In this document: positions 7,163-14,563 of the stretch, piece after piece
How positions within the stretch are numbered: position 1 is the first letter of the stretch
How the letters are laid out: every line of letters starts with the position of its first letter
Assembly (NCBI GenBank): GCA_947469815.1
Contig: CANIRI010000017.1
Coordinates: 1-16,821, forward strand
Length of the DNA stretch: 16,821 bases
Direction: 5' to 3'
From: Comamonadaceae bacterium
GTDB lineage: Bacteria; Pseudomonadota; Gammaproteobacteria; Burkholderiales; Burkholderiaceae_C
Notes under the pieces: model-generated
Told to the model about the DNA's origin: nothing
Database searches by the model: none
The model's input: the letters and a program-made list of their open reading frames with translations, nothing else
Translations under genes and position numbers: made by a program

Positions 7163-7941
7163 CGGGATGTGTTCCCGCCCAACAGATGTCGATAGGACTG
7201 CACGCCTAAAGCCAGAGACAGGCCGCAAAACACAAGAAGAAAAGTCAATTCGAAGCGGAGCTCATGGACGCCCTTGCCGTACGCGGCCACGCCTTTGAAG
7301 GCCTGGTTCATGTGCAGCATAGGGTTGATTTGGGCCAAGTTTTGCATGCCTTGGGGCATGATTTCGAGCGGGAAAAACGTACCGCCCAATACCAACAGCG
7401 GTACGCCAATCGCCGACAAGGCCACCACTACCTCTTCGCTGCGCCGCGCAAACCGTGCGCCCAGAAAAAATCCCATACCCACGTAGGAAAACACGGAGAG
7501 CAGCAAAATCAAGCCGCCCAAGAAAATGCTGCCTTGGTATTTGGCACCGATGAGCAGCGCAATGCTGTAGAGCATGACCACTTGCATCACAGCCAGCAAC
7601 AACTGCGCAATCACAACGCCCAGAAAGTACGCTGCGGGGTGCAGCGGTGTGGTGAGTAGCCGGGGCAGGGTGCCTCGTTCGCGTTCGGCAGCAATCACCG
7701 CGACGGTGCCCCCTAGGCAGCTGAAAAAAAGCGCTGCACCGATCAAAATCCCAGCTGCGGCTGCATCAAGCCCGGCGCGCATGCTGGCGTTGTGCGCGTA
7801 CACCAAACCGAACAGCAGCATCATGGTTGATGGAAATACGGCCCAGAAAATCAGCCCGCGTTTCTGCCGCCATTGCTCAAGCAAAAGCCTTTCCGCCACC
7901 GCACGGGTTTGCAATACGAAAAGGTGGCTGCTCTGCATCAC
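7159..7941 (-). CDS. ABC-2 type transporter permease
   Basis: This inner-membrane permease has about 260 residues. A cytoplasmic N-terminus carrying LLLEQWRQKRG is followed by six hydrophobic segments (about residues 30-50, 62-85, 108-130, 138-160, 172-192, 230-250 by eye). The segment AAERERGTLPRLLTTPL between helices 2 and 3 is the coupling-helix motif of ABC-2 permeases, and PLLVLGGTFFPLEIMPQGMQ is the conserved loop before the last helix. The start is GTG 7939-7941, whose overlap with the crtI TGA reads GTGA, or the adjacent ATG 7936-7938. It sits between crtI and its ATPase, with 4-bp overlaps on both sides if the GTG is used. As a half-size permease it probably works as a homodimer with the ATPase. 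Export rather than import is expected for the family. Confidence 0.92.
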   Translation of the reverse strand: MMQSSHLFVLQTRAVAERLLLEQWRQKRGLIFWAVFPSTMMLLFGLVYAHNASMRAGLDAAAAGILIGAALFFSCLGGTVAVIAAERERGTLPRLLTTPLHPAAYFLGVVIAQLLLAVMQVVMLYSIALLIGAKYQGSIFLGGLILLLSVFSYVGMGFFLGARFARRSEEVVVALSAIGVPLLVLGGTFFPLEIMPQGMQNLAQINPMLHMNQAFKGVAAYGKGVHELRFELTFLLVFCGLSLALGVQSYRHLLGGNTSR

Positions 7942-9512
7942 CTGGATCGCTGAAAGCTGGCCGCATCCGGAAGCACGGTCTCCAAAGCTTTTGCAGACAT
8001 CAGCACACCCGGTATGCCAGCACCCGGGTGGGTGCTGGCACCCACCATGAAGAGGTTTTGAATGTCTTCGCTGAGGTTATGCGGCCGGAACCAGGCGCTT
8101 TGCAACAAGAGCGGCTCCAGCCCAAATGCCGCGCCTTGGTACGACAGCAGGTGGTCGTGAAAATCTTGCGGGGTGGTCATGAAGGACACCGTCAGATGTT
8201 CGCTCAAATTCGGCAGAACGGTCTCTTCCAGTGCTTTGGCAATGGCGGCGCGGTAAGGCTCCGCATGGGCCGCCCAGTCAGTACCGCTTTTCAGGTTGGG
8301 TACCGGTGCCAAAACATAAAACGTATCGCAACCCGCCGGTGCCATGGCCGGTTCGGTGGCTGTCGGGCGATGCAAGTAGAGGCTGAAATCCTCAGGCAGA
8401 TGGTGTTTTTTGAATATGTCTGTCAACAGCGCTTTATAGCGAGGGCCGAGCAGCATCATGTGATGCGGCACGTCCTCGAAACGTTTGTTGGTGCCAAAGT
8501 ACCAGACAAAAAGGCTCATGGAATACTTACCCTTCTCGACCTTGGCGTTGGTCCACACCTTGCGGTGTTGTGGGTCGATCAGGTTCTTATAGGTCCACGC
8601 CGTATCGGCGTTGCACACAACGATATCCGCAGGGATGGTTTCTCCGGTGGCAAGCGTGACGCCAACAGCGCGCCCATGGTGAACATCGATGCGGCTCACC
8701 TCAGCGCCGGTGCGCAGACTGCCGCCCATGTCTTCGATCAAATCCACCAGGCCGTTGACCAAAGCCCCGGTACCACCCATGGCCCAGTGCACGCCAAAGC
8801 GTCTCTCCAGTGCGTTGATGAGGGAATACACGCAGGTCACGGAAAAAGGATTACCGCCAATCAACAGCGACTGCAGGCTCAAGGCTTGCCGCAACTTGGG
8901 GTGTTTGATGTGGGTGGCGACCATCGCATGCAGGCTTCGCCAGCCTTTCATCCGGACCATAGAAGGCACTGCCTTGAACAGATCGCCCATGCTGACAAAT
9001 GATTGGCAGCCTAAAGCTTCAAAGCCCAATGCATAACAAAGGTCCGCCTCCGCCATGAAAGCGGCGTATCCCGGCCCGGCTGTGGGATCAATGCGCAGCA
9101 CCTCATCGCGCATGCGTTCGGGGTCGCCGCTGTAATCGAAGTGATCACCATCGTCGAACCGGATTCGGTAAAAGGGGTCGAGTAAGCGCAGCTCCACATC
9201 GTCGGCTAACTTGCGCCCAGCCAACTCCCAGAGTTCTTCCAGCAGAAACGGTACGGTGATGATCGTCGGGCCTGCGTCAAAGGTATAGCCTTCGACACGC
9301 ATCACGCGGGCCCGGCCGCCTGGCTCGTTCAGTTTCTCGAGCACCTGCACACGCCAACCTTTGGCGCACAGGCGCACGGCTGCTGCCAGCCCACCAAAAC
9401 CACTACCAATCACCAAAGCGACAGGGGCTTGGGGATTTGCCTCTCCAATGGGCTGTTCAGTGGGGATAAGGGCCTCGGGTATCAACCTATTATTTTTTTG
9501 CATTTCGTTCAT
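7938..9512 (-). CDS. crtI: Phytoene desaturase (CrtI type)
   Basis: CrtI is an FAD-dependent membrane-associated desaturase that converts phytoene to neurosporene or lycopene; product specificity cannot be read from sequence. The protein has 524 residues. The dinucleotide-binding motif VIGSGFGGLAAAVRL lies at about residues 34-48, followed by LEKLNEPGGRARV and FDAGPTIITVP. A mid-protein GGTGALV and the C-terminal signature GASTHPGAGIPGVL, with LQSAWFRPHN before it, match proteobacterial CrtI closely. About 30 residues precede the FAD motif, longer than usual, so a later start is possible. A -10-like TATAAG (coding strand, 9521-9526) lies 8 bases before the ATG. No crtB or other crt gene is in the window. 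It is the first gene of an overlapping operon with an ABC-2 exporter, and the segment is less GC-rich than its flanks. CrtD-type desaturase is the main alternative. Confidence 0.88.
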   Translation of the reverse strand: MNEMQKNNRLIPEALIPTEQPIGEANPQAPVALVIGSGFGGLAAAVRLCAKGWRVQVLEKLNEPGGRARVMRVEGYTFDAGPTIITVPFLLEELWELAGRKLADDVELRLLDPFYRIRFDDGDHFDYSGDPERMRDEVLRIDPTAGPGYAAFMAEADLCYALGFEALGCQSFVSMGDLFKAVPSMVRMKGWRSLHAMVATHIKHPKLRQALSLQSLLIGGNPFSVTCVYSLINALERRFGVHWAMGGTGALVNGLVDLIEDMGGSLRTGAEVSRIDVHHGRAVGVTLATGETIPADIVVCNADTAWTYKNLIDPQHRKVWTNAKVEKGKYSMSLFVWYFGTNKRFEDVPHHMMLLGPRYKALLTDIFKKHHLPEDFSLYLHRPTATEPAMAPAGCDTFYVLAPVPNLKSGTDWAAHAEPYRAAIAKALEETVLPNLSEHLTVSFMTTPQDFHDHLLSYQGAAFGLEPLLLQSAWFRPHNLSEDIQNLFMVGASTHPGAGIPGVLMSAKALETVLPDAASFQRSR

Positions 9513-9520
9513 TTACAGGG

Positions 9521-9526
9521 CTTATA
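9521..9526 (-). promoter_or_regulatory. Candidate -10 element of crtI
   Basis: On the minus strand the hexamer is TATAAG, with 8 bases between it and the ATG at 9510-9512. No Shine-Dalgarno fits in that gap, so a leaderless or near-leaderless transcript would result. No good -35 hexamer is seen at 16-18 bp. Confidence 0.35.
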
Positions 9527-9586
9527 GATTGATTGCCAAACCAACATATTGTGATCTGAATCCAGCGGCCCGGTCGACCGCCCGAT

Positions 9587-10174
9587 CTAAAAGTAGCGCC
9601 GGTAGCCTATGCCAAAGAAGTCTTCGCCATTCGCGCCATAGTTGTTCATCAGGTCGTAAATGGTGCAGCGGTGGTGCAGACGCAGAAATACCTCGTCGTG
9701 TTTGTTGCCGGGTTGAGAAAACGCAGTTTCAATCATCAAAAAGTTGAGGAACTGGCTGCCCCGGCCCGCGCTGTCGCGTTCCAGCGGGCTCACGTACGGC
9801 GTGTAGGACAGGCCCAAGGGCCCCAACCGCAAATCGGTTTGCAGCACATGGTTCCAGGGGAATCCGCTCCAGCGCAGCACAGGCGCCACGGCCACCTCCG
9901 TCACGGTGGCCTGGCCCAATTGCAGCCCCACCATGCCATCGATCTCCAAGGCCAGCGGAAGCGATGCTGAACGCCACAGGGTTTTCGAGGACGTCAGCGC
10001 AAGCAGGTACTGGTCTTTAAAGTGGGCATCACCGGCCAAAAATCCCGCCGGCATGGTGTCGTAGTAAGGCCCACCGTACGCGCCCAGGCTCCATTCCGGT
10101 TCCTTCGCGCATGCGCCACACGCCAGCAGGCACGTGATCCACGCGACCAGGGAATTTTTGATGAGAGGGAGCAT
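9587..10174 (-). CDS. PagL-like outer-membrane barrel protein (acyloxyacyl hydrolase family)
   Basis: This is a 195-residue secreted protein. Residues 1-23 form a signal peptide with probable cleavage after Ala-Cys-Ala. The mature part has alternating hydrophobic segments and ends in GIGYRRYF, with the terminal Phe of an outer-membrane beta-barrel. The C-terminal LRLHHRC...NGED pattern resembles PagL lipid A 3-O-deacylases, in which a His-x-Ser pair and a downstream Glu are catalytic. Here the pair reads His168-Arg-Cys170 with Glu184, so Ser is replaced by Cys if the alignment holds. The start is ATG 10172-10174; a longer frame to 10240 has no support. It lies 74 bp upstream of crtI on the same strand and may share its transcript. 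The fold assignment is fair; deacylase activity is uncertain. Confidence 0.65.
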   Translation of the reverse strand: MLPLIKNSLVAWITCLLACGACAKEPEWSLGAYGGPYYDTMPAGFLAGDAHFKDQYLLALTSSKTLWRSASLPLALEIDGMVGLQLGQATVTEVAVAPVLRWSGFPWNHVLQTDLRLGPLGLSYTPYVSPLERDSAGRGSQFLNFLMIETAFSQPGNKHDEVFLRLHHRCTIYDLMNNYGANGEDFFGIGYRRYF

Positions 10175-10192
10175 GGTGGGGTACTTCGAGAT

Positions 10193-10235
10193 GTGCGACT
10201 GGCTGTTATTGCACTGCAAAGAGGCGCAGTCGCGC
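10193..10235. promoter_or_regulatory. Nested inverted repeats upstream of the PagL-like gene
   Basis: Outer arms at 10193-10201 and 10227-10235 pair at 8 of 9 positions (seven contiguous, GCGACTG with CAGTCGC). Between them lies a near-symmetric TTGCA-C-TGCAA at 10209-10219. The element ends 18 bp before the gene start. It could be an operator or an mRNA leader hairpin; the inner loop of one base is too small for a simple RNA hairpin. The pairing is directly visible; its role is not known. Confidence 0.4.
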
Positions 10236-10332
10236 AGCATGCACTTTCTTAGCCTTGATCCTTTGGGGGAATTGTGGGCTCTAACGCATGCTGTACCACT
10301 GCGCGTACCGCAGCCCCGTCATACCGGCTCAC

Positions 10333-10338
10333 TACAAT
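10333..10338 (+). promoter_or_regulatory. Candidate -10 element of the YqaA-family gene
   Basis: TACAAT is followed after exactly 7 bases by the ATG at 10346, so transcription would begin at or next to the start codon. No Shine-Dalgarno lies in the gap, which supports leaderless initiation. The -35 region (about 10310-10315) is weak. Confidence 0.45.
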
Positions 10339-10345
10339 CGTCTGA

Positions 10346-10837
10346 ATGAATGGTTTTTTACAAGCGCTGCTGGTGCAACTATCCGATCCGACCTATGCGC
10401 TGGCATTGCTGTTTATCGTCTCCCTGCTCGCCGCCACCTTTGTGCCTTTGGGTTCAGAGCCATTGTTGCTGGGCTTGATCACACTGCAACCGGATTTGTT
10501 ATGGCCCGCCCTGGGTGTGGTCACGCTGGGCAATACCTTGGGCGGTGTGGTGGGGTGGTGGATGGGGCGCAGCACTGCCCGCTGGATGGCGCAACGGCTG
10601 GACCCCGAACGCTCGGCCCGCTATGCGCGCGCACTGCGCTGGCTGAACAAGCTGGGCCCCGCCGCATGTCTGGGCTCATGGCTGCCCGTCATTGGCGACC
10701 CTTTGTGCGTTCTGGCAGGCTATTTGCGTTTGCCCTTGTTGCCTTGCGCGGCATACATGGCCATTGGCAAAGGCTTGCGCTACCTGGTGCTGGTTTTTGG
10801 CTGGCAGTGGTTGATGGGTGTCTGGCCTTGGGCCTGA
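10346..10837 (+). CDS. YqaA-family (SNARE-associated/DedA-like) membrane protein
   Basis: This 163-residue inner-membrane protein has four to five hydrophobic segments (about residues 16-36, 38-48, 52-74, 103-130 and 140-160). The sequence FVPLGSEPLLLGLI near the start, GNTLGGVVGWWMGR at the first helix pair and SWLPVIGDPLCVLAGYLRL later match the YqaA branch of the DedA/SNARE-associated superfamily. Members of the superfamily include lipid-carrier flippases, but YqaA proteins themselves lack a settled function. The gene is alone on its strand, divergent from the PagL-like gene and convergent with glxR; its TGA lies within a 14-bp palindrome. The start is the first ATG after a TACAAT box; a second in-phase ATG is absent nearby. 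Confidence 0.85.
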   Translation: MNGFLQALLVQLSDPTYALALLFIVSLLAATFVPLGSEPLLLGLITLQPDLLWPALGVVTLGNTLGGVVGWWMGRSTARWMAQRLDPERSARYARALRWLNKLGPAACLGSWLPVIGDPLCVLAGYLRLPLLPCAAYMAIGKGLRYLVLVFGWQWLMGVWPWA

Positions 10838-10854
10838 TCAGGCCAACTGGCCTG
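10831..10854. terminator. Overlapping palindromes at the YqaA/glxR convergent junction
   Basis: A perfect 14-bp palindrome GGCCTGATCAGGCC (10831-10844) overlaps a second inverted repeat, CAGGCCA-AC-TGGCCTG (10839-10854). The stop of the YqaA-family gene lies in the first and the glxR stop lies 2 bp beyond the second. No U-tract follows on either strand, so this would be a non-canonical bidirectional terminator at best. Confidence 0.35.
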
Positions 10855-10856
10855 GT

Positions 10857-11759
10857 TCACGGCGTCTGGCCGATTTCGAAGTTGGCCATCTTTTCCAGCG
10901 CCCGCACCATGGCCGAATGGTCCCAGCCTTTGCCGCCGTGGGCGACGCAGGCGTTGAAAAGTTGCTGCGCCGTTGAGGTGTTGGGCAGCGACAAGCCCAG
11001 CGCTTTGGCGCTGGACAGGGCCAGGTTGAGGTCTTTCTGGTTCAGCTCAATCCGAAAGCCCGGATCAAACGTGCGCTTGACCATGCGGTCGCCATGCACT
11101 TCCAAAATCCGGCTGGAGGCAAACCCGCCCATCAGCGCCTCGCGCACTTTGGCGGGGTCGGCACCGGCGCGCGCTGCAAACAGCAGCGCTTCGGCAACCG
11201 CTTCGATGTTCAGCGCCACGATGATTTGATTAGCCACTTTGGCAATCTGGCCCGCGCCGCAGTCACCCACGCGGGTGATGTTCTTGCCCATCAGTGACAG
11301 CAGCGGCAATATGCGTGCAAAGGCTTCTTCTTTGCCGCCGACCATGATGGACAGCGTGGCGTTCTTGGCGCCCACCTGGCCGCCGGATACCGGCGCGTCC
11401 AGGTAATCGCAACCCAGCGCTTCGATGCGGCTGGCAAATTCCTTGGTTTCTATGGGCGAGATCGAGCTCATGTCCACCACCGTCTTGCCCGCGCGCAGGC
11501 CCTCGGCCACGCCCTTGGGCCCGAACAAAACCGCCTGCACGTCGGGGGTGTCGGGCACCATCAGAAACACGATGTCAGCGTGTTCGGCTACGGTTTTGCC
11601 GTCCGGGCAGACAGTGGCGGCGCTGTCGCGTATGCCATCGGGCACGCTGCTGCGGGTTTGCACAAACAGCGTATGGCCTGCGCTTTGCAGGTGCAGCGCC
11701 ATGGGCGTGCCCATGATGCCAAGGCCGATGAATCCAATGTTGAGTGGGGTGGTGCTCAT
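10857..11759 (-). CDS. glxR: 2-hydroxy-3-oxopropionate (tartronate semialdehyde) reductase
   Basis: The enzyme reduces tartronate semialdehyde to D-glycerate with NAD(P)H, the last step of the glycerate pathway from glyoxylate. The protein has 300 residues, the usual length for the beta-hydroxyacid dehydrogenase family. The Rossmann motif GFIGLGIMGTPMA (9-21), the substrate-binding DAPVSGGQVGA (121-131) and catalytic Lys174 in GAGQIAKVANQ are intact. It is the third gene of gcl-hyi-glxR on the same strand, 45 bp after hyi. Other family members (3-hydroxyisobutyrate dehydrogenase, GarR) look alike, and the operon decides the call. No strong Shine-Dalgarno precedes ATG 11757-11759. No glycerate kinase gene is in the window. 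Confidence 0.93.
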   Translation of the reverse strand: MSTTPLNIGFIGLGIMGTPMALHLQSAGHTLFVQTRSSVPDGIRDSAATVCPDGKTVAEHADIVFLMVPDTPDVQAVLFGPKGVAEGLRAGKTVVDMSSISPIETKEFASRIEALGCDYLDAPVSGGQVGAKNATLSIMVGGKEEAFARILPLLSLMGKNITRVGDCGAGQIAKVANQIIVALNIEAVAEALLFAARAGADPAKVREALMGGFASSRILEVHGDRMVKRTFDPGFRIELNQKDLNLALSSAKALGLSLPNTSTAQQLFNACVAHGGKGWDHSAMVRALEKMANFEIGQTP

Positions 11760-11804
11760 GTGATGTGTCCAGGATTTTCCAAAGGGGTGTTGTGTACGTG
11801 TGGT

Positions 11805-12596
11805 TCAGGCAGCTGCTGGTTTGCCAAGGGTCTGCAGCCAGCCCAAACCGGCTTCGGTGCTGGTGGCTGGCTTGTATTCGCAGCCGATCCAGCCGCTGTA
11901 GCCCAGCTTGTCCAGATGCGCGAATACAAACGCATCGTCCAACTCCCCCGTGCCCGGCTCATGCCGTCCGGGATTGGCGGCGGTCTGGATGTGGGCTATG
12001 CGCGAGAGGTGCTTGGACAGCGTGGCGCAGATCTCGCCCTCGGTGCGCTGCGCGTGGTAGATGTCGTATTGCACAAACAGGTTGTCCGCGCCGACTTCGT
12101 CGATCAGGCTCAGCGCCTGGTCGGTGCGGTTGAGGTAGAAGCCGGGGATGTCGTAGCTGTTGATCGGCTCGATCAGCAGACGCAGGCCCGATTGGCCCAA
12201 GGCCGACGCGGCAAAACGCAGGTTCTCCACCAGGGTCTTGCGCATATCCGCTTCGCTGGCGCCGGCCGGGCGTTTGCCAGCCAGGCAGTTGAGTTGCGGC
12301 ACACCCAGAGCCTGGGCATAGGTGATCGCCCGGCCCACGCAGGCGCGGAATTCACCCACCCGTTGGGGGTCGCAGGCCATGCCACGGTCGCCCGCGTCCC
12401 AGTCCCCTGCTGGCAGGTTGTGCAGCACCAATTGCAGCTGGTGGCGGTCGAGCAGGGCGCGGATGTCCCTGGCCTCAAAGGCATAGGGAAACAGAAACTC
12501 CACTGCGTTGAAACCGGCCGCAGCCGCGCGCTCGAAGCGCTCCAGAAACGGCACTTCAGTGAACAGCATGGTCAGGTTAGCGGCAAAACGGGGCAT
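11805..12596 (-). CDS. hyi: Hydroxypyruvate isomerase
   Basis: Hyi interconverts hydroxypyruvate and tartronate semialdehyde in the cytoplasm. The 263 residues match the family length and form a xylose-isomerase-like TIM barrel. It begins PRFAANLTMLFTE, typical of Hyi. Expected metal/active-site positions are the Glu in LIEPINSYD (about 145), Asp and His in VQYDIYHAQ (about 180) and the Glu in IGCEYKP near 240. The ATG at 12594-12596 is preceded by GGAAAG at a reasonable distance. It lies 37 bp after gcl and 45 bp before glxR, consistent with one transcript. All expected motifs are present and nothing suggests loss of function. Confidence 0.94.
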   Translation of the reverse strand: MPRFAANLTMLFTEVPFLERFERAAAAGFNAVEFLFPYAFEARDIRALLDRHQLQLVLHNLPAGDWDAGDRGMACDPQRVGEFRACVGRAITYAQALGVPQLNCLAGKRPAGASEADMRKTLVENLRFAASALGQSGLRLLIEPINSYDIPGFYLNRTDQALSLIDEVGADNLFVQYDIYHAQRTEGEICATLSKHLSRIAHIQTAANPGRHEPGTGELDDAFVFAHLDKLGYSGWIGCEYKPATSTEAGLGWLQTLGKPAAA

Positions 12597-12633
12597 GGTC
12601 AGGTCTTTCCAAAGAGATAAAAGTCGGGCGTGT

Positions 12634-14424
12634 TTATTCCAGAAGTCCGGCGGCCACCAGGCCTTCGCGGCCTTCGGGGTGCAGGCACACCACTTCGTCG
12701 AACTCGGTGATCGCGTTGATCTCGGTGCCCATGGCGATGTTGGTCACCTTCTCCAGAATCACCTCCACCACCACCGGCGTGCGCAGTGTATGCGCGAGGG
12801 TTTGCGCTTCGCGCAGCGTGGACTGCAGCTTGGCCGGATCGGTCACCCGCAGCGCCTTGCAGCCCAGGCCCTCGACCACGGCCTGGTGATCCACGCCATA
12901 GCCTTTCAACTCGGGGTCGCTCACGTTCTGGTTCTCAAAAGCCAGTTGCACGCAGTAGTCCATTTCAAAGCCGCGCTGCGCCTGGCGGATCAGGCCCAGG
13001 TAGCTGTTGTTCACCAGCACATGCACATAGGGCAGGCGGAACTGCGCACCCACGGCCAGCTCTTCAATCAGGAACTGGAAGTCGTAGTCGCCCGACAAAC
13101 CCACCACCGTGGCGGTGGGGTTGGCCGCCACCACGCCCAGTGCTGCCGGAATCGTCCAGCCCAGCGGGCCGGCCTGGCCGCAGTTGATCCACTGGCGCGG
13201 GCCGTAAACGTGCAGGAACTGCGCACCGGCAATCTGGCTCAGGCCAATGGTCGACACATAAATCGTGTTGCGGCCAAAGGCGGCGTTCATCTCCTGGTAC
13301 ACGCGCTGCGGTTTGATCGGCATATCGTCGTAATCGGTCTTGCGCTGCATCAGTTTTTTGCGCTCGGCGCAGCGTTCCGCCCACTCGGCATATTCCCTCC
13401 ATTGCCCGGCGGCCTTGCGCTCGCGCGCCGCTTGCACAAACAACTCCAGCGCCGCCTTGGCGTCGCTGACGATGCCCAGGTCCGGGTTGAAGACGCGCCC
13501 GATTTGCGTGGCTTCAATATCCACATGAACGAACTTGCGGCCCTGGGTGTAGACGTCTACCGAGCCGGTATGCCGGTTGGCCCAGCGGTTGCCGATGCCC
13601 AGAACAAAGTCGCTGGCCAGCAGCGTCGCGTTGCCGTAGCGGTGGCTGGTTTGCAGGCCACACATGCCGGCCATTAGCGGGTGGTCATCGGGAATGCTGC
13701 CCCAGGCCATCAGCGTGGGGATCACCGGCACGCCGGTGAGTTCGGCAAACTCGACCAACAAGTCGCTGGCGTCGGCGTTGATGATGCCGCCACCGGCCAC
13801 GATCAAAGGCTTCTCCGCAGCCAGCAACATGTCAAGCGCCTTGTCGATTTGGTGGCGGTGTGCGCGCGGTTTGTAGACCTCTAGCGGCTCGTAGCTGTCG
13901 ATGTCAAATTCGATCTCGGCCAGTTGCACATCAATCGGCAGGTCGATCAGCACCGGGCCGGGGCGGCCTGAGCGCATCATGTGAAAAGCCTGCTGGAACA
14001 CGCGTGGCACCAGCGCCGGTTCGCGCACGGTCACCGCCCATTTGGTCACCGGCTTGGCAATGGCTTCAATATCCACCGCCTGAAAGTCTTCCTTGTACAT
14101 CCGTGCCCGCGGCGCTTGGCCGGTGATGCACAAAATCGGGATGCTGTCGGCAATCGCCGAATACAGGCCGGTGATCATGTCGGTGCCCGCCGGGCCGCTG
14201 GTGCCGATGCACACGCCGATGTTGCCGGGCCGCGCCCGTGTGAAGCCCTCGGCCATGTGAGACGCGCCCTCGACGTGCCGCGCCAGCACATGGTCGATCG
14301 ACTGGCGTGCGCGCAGTTGCGCGTACAGCGGGTTGATGGCCGCACCAGGTACGCCAAAGGCCTGGGTAATGCCTTCTTTTTCCATCACGAGCACAGCTGC
14401 CATTGCGGCTTTCATCTTGGCCAT
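12634..14424 (-). CDS. gcl: Glyoxylate carboligase (tartronate-semialdehyde synthase)
   Basis: Gcl condenses two glyoxylates to tartronate semialdehyde and CO2, using thiamine diphosphate with FAD bound as in acetohydroxyacid synthases. The protein has 596 residues from the ATG at 14422-14424, which has a good GAAGGA ribosome-binding site 6 bases upstream. The frame stays open to 14682, but that extension runs into the divergent regulator and is rejected. The ThDP-binding region runs from GDYDFQFL to NNSYLGLI. The N-terminal [13 protein letters not shown] places Val at residue 51, where other ThDP enzymes have the activating Glu. This matches E. coli Gcl and supports carboligase rather than acetolactate synthase. 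It is the first gene of gcl-hyi-glxR, probably controlled by the divergent LysR-type protein. Glyoxylate could come from glycolate, allantoin or purine breakdown. Confidence 0.96.
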   Translation of the reverse strand: MAKMKAAMAAVLVMEKEGITQAFGVPGAAINPLYAQLRARQSIDHVLARHVEGASHMAEGFTRARPGNIGVCIGTSGPAGTDMITGLYSAIADSIPILCITGQAPRARMYKEDFQAVDIEAIAKPVTKWAVTVREPALVPRVFQQAFHMMRSGRPGPVLIDLPIDVQLAEIEFDIDSYEPLEVYKPRAHRHQIDKALDMLLAAEKPLIVAGGGIINADASDLLVEFAELTGVPVIPTLMAWGSIPDDHPLMAGMCGLQTSHRYGNATLLASDFVLGIGNRWANRHTGSVDVYTQGRKFVHVDIEATQIGRVFNPDLGIVSDAKAALELFVQAARERKAAGQWREYAEWAERCAERKKLMQRKTDYDDMPIKPQRVYQEMNAAFGRNTIYVSTIGLSQIAGAQFLHVYGPRQWINCGQAGPLGWTIPAALGVVAANPTATVVGLSGDYDFQFLIEELAVGAQFRLPYVHVLVNNSYLGLIRQAQRGFEMDYCVQLAFENQNVSDPELKGYGVDHQAVVEGLGCKALRVTDPAKLQSTLREAQTLAHTLRTPVVVEVILEKVTNIAMGTEINAITEFDEVVCLHPEGREGLVAAGLLE

Positions 14425-14441
14425 AGGTTTTCCTTCGGTGG

Positions 14442-14455
14442 GTTTGAAATCAAAC
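14442..14455. promoter_or_regulatory. Inverted repeat GTTTGA-N2-TCAAAC upstream of gcl
   Basis: Perfect 6-bp arms separated by two bases sit just upstream of the gcl ribosome-binding site, about 17 bp before the ATG. Position and symmetry fit an operator for a repressor or a secondary activator site. There is no direct evidence of function. Confidence 0.3.
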
Positions 14456-14516
14456 AGATGGAGCGATCGTCGGGTCTCGCGGCGCTTTGTGGAACGGGTG
14501 CGCACAGCATTTGGCT

Positions 14517-14533
14517 TATTCCGTTTTGGAATA
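14517..14533. promoter_or_regulatory. LysR-type binding site (T-N11-A palindrome)
   Basis: TATTCC-GTTTT-GGAATA is a perfect inverted repeat with 6-bp arms and contains T-N11-A (14519 and 14531), the canonical LysR box. It lies in the gcl/lysR divergent region, 31 bp before the regulator's GTG and about 93 bp before the gcl ATG. A related half-site, TGGAAC, is at 14489-14494. Autoregulation plus control of gcl is the usual arrangement for the family. Confidence 0.55.
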
Positions 14534-14563
14534 GCATTGCGCTTTTGTCTATGAGGGGCTGCT

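Noticed and set aside
7827..9002. 391-residue plus-strand ORF
   Set aside because: It is antisense to crtI and the permease, has biased, low-complexity composition, and no start or family evidence.
9571..9580. 10-bp palindrome CGGTCGACCG between the PagL-like gene and crtI as terminator
   Set aside because: There is no loop or U-tract, and flanking bases do not extend the stem convincingly; a PpsR-type TGT-N12-ACA site was also sought there and not found.
11580..13677. Plus-strand ORFs of 346 and 389 residues
   Set aside because: They are antisense to glxR, hyi and gcl, whose motifs are all intact; they show no domain.
14272..14274. Val51 in Gcl as a missing catalytic Glu
   Set aside because: Val at this position is the known feature of glyoxylate carboligase and confirms the assignment rather than marking damage.
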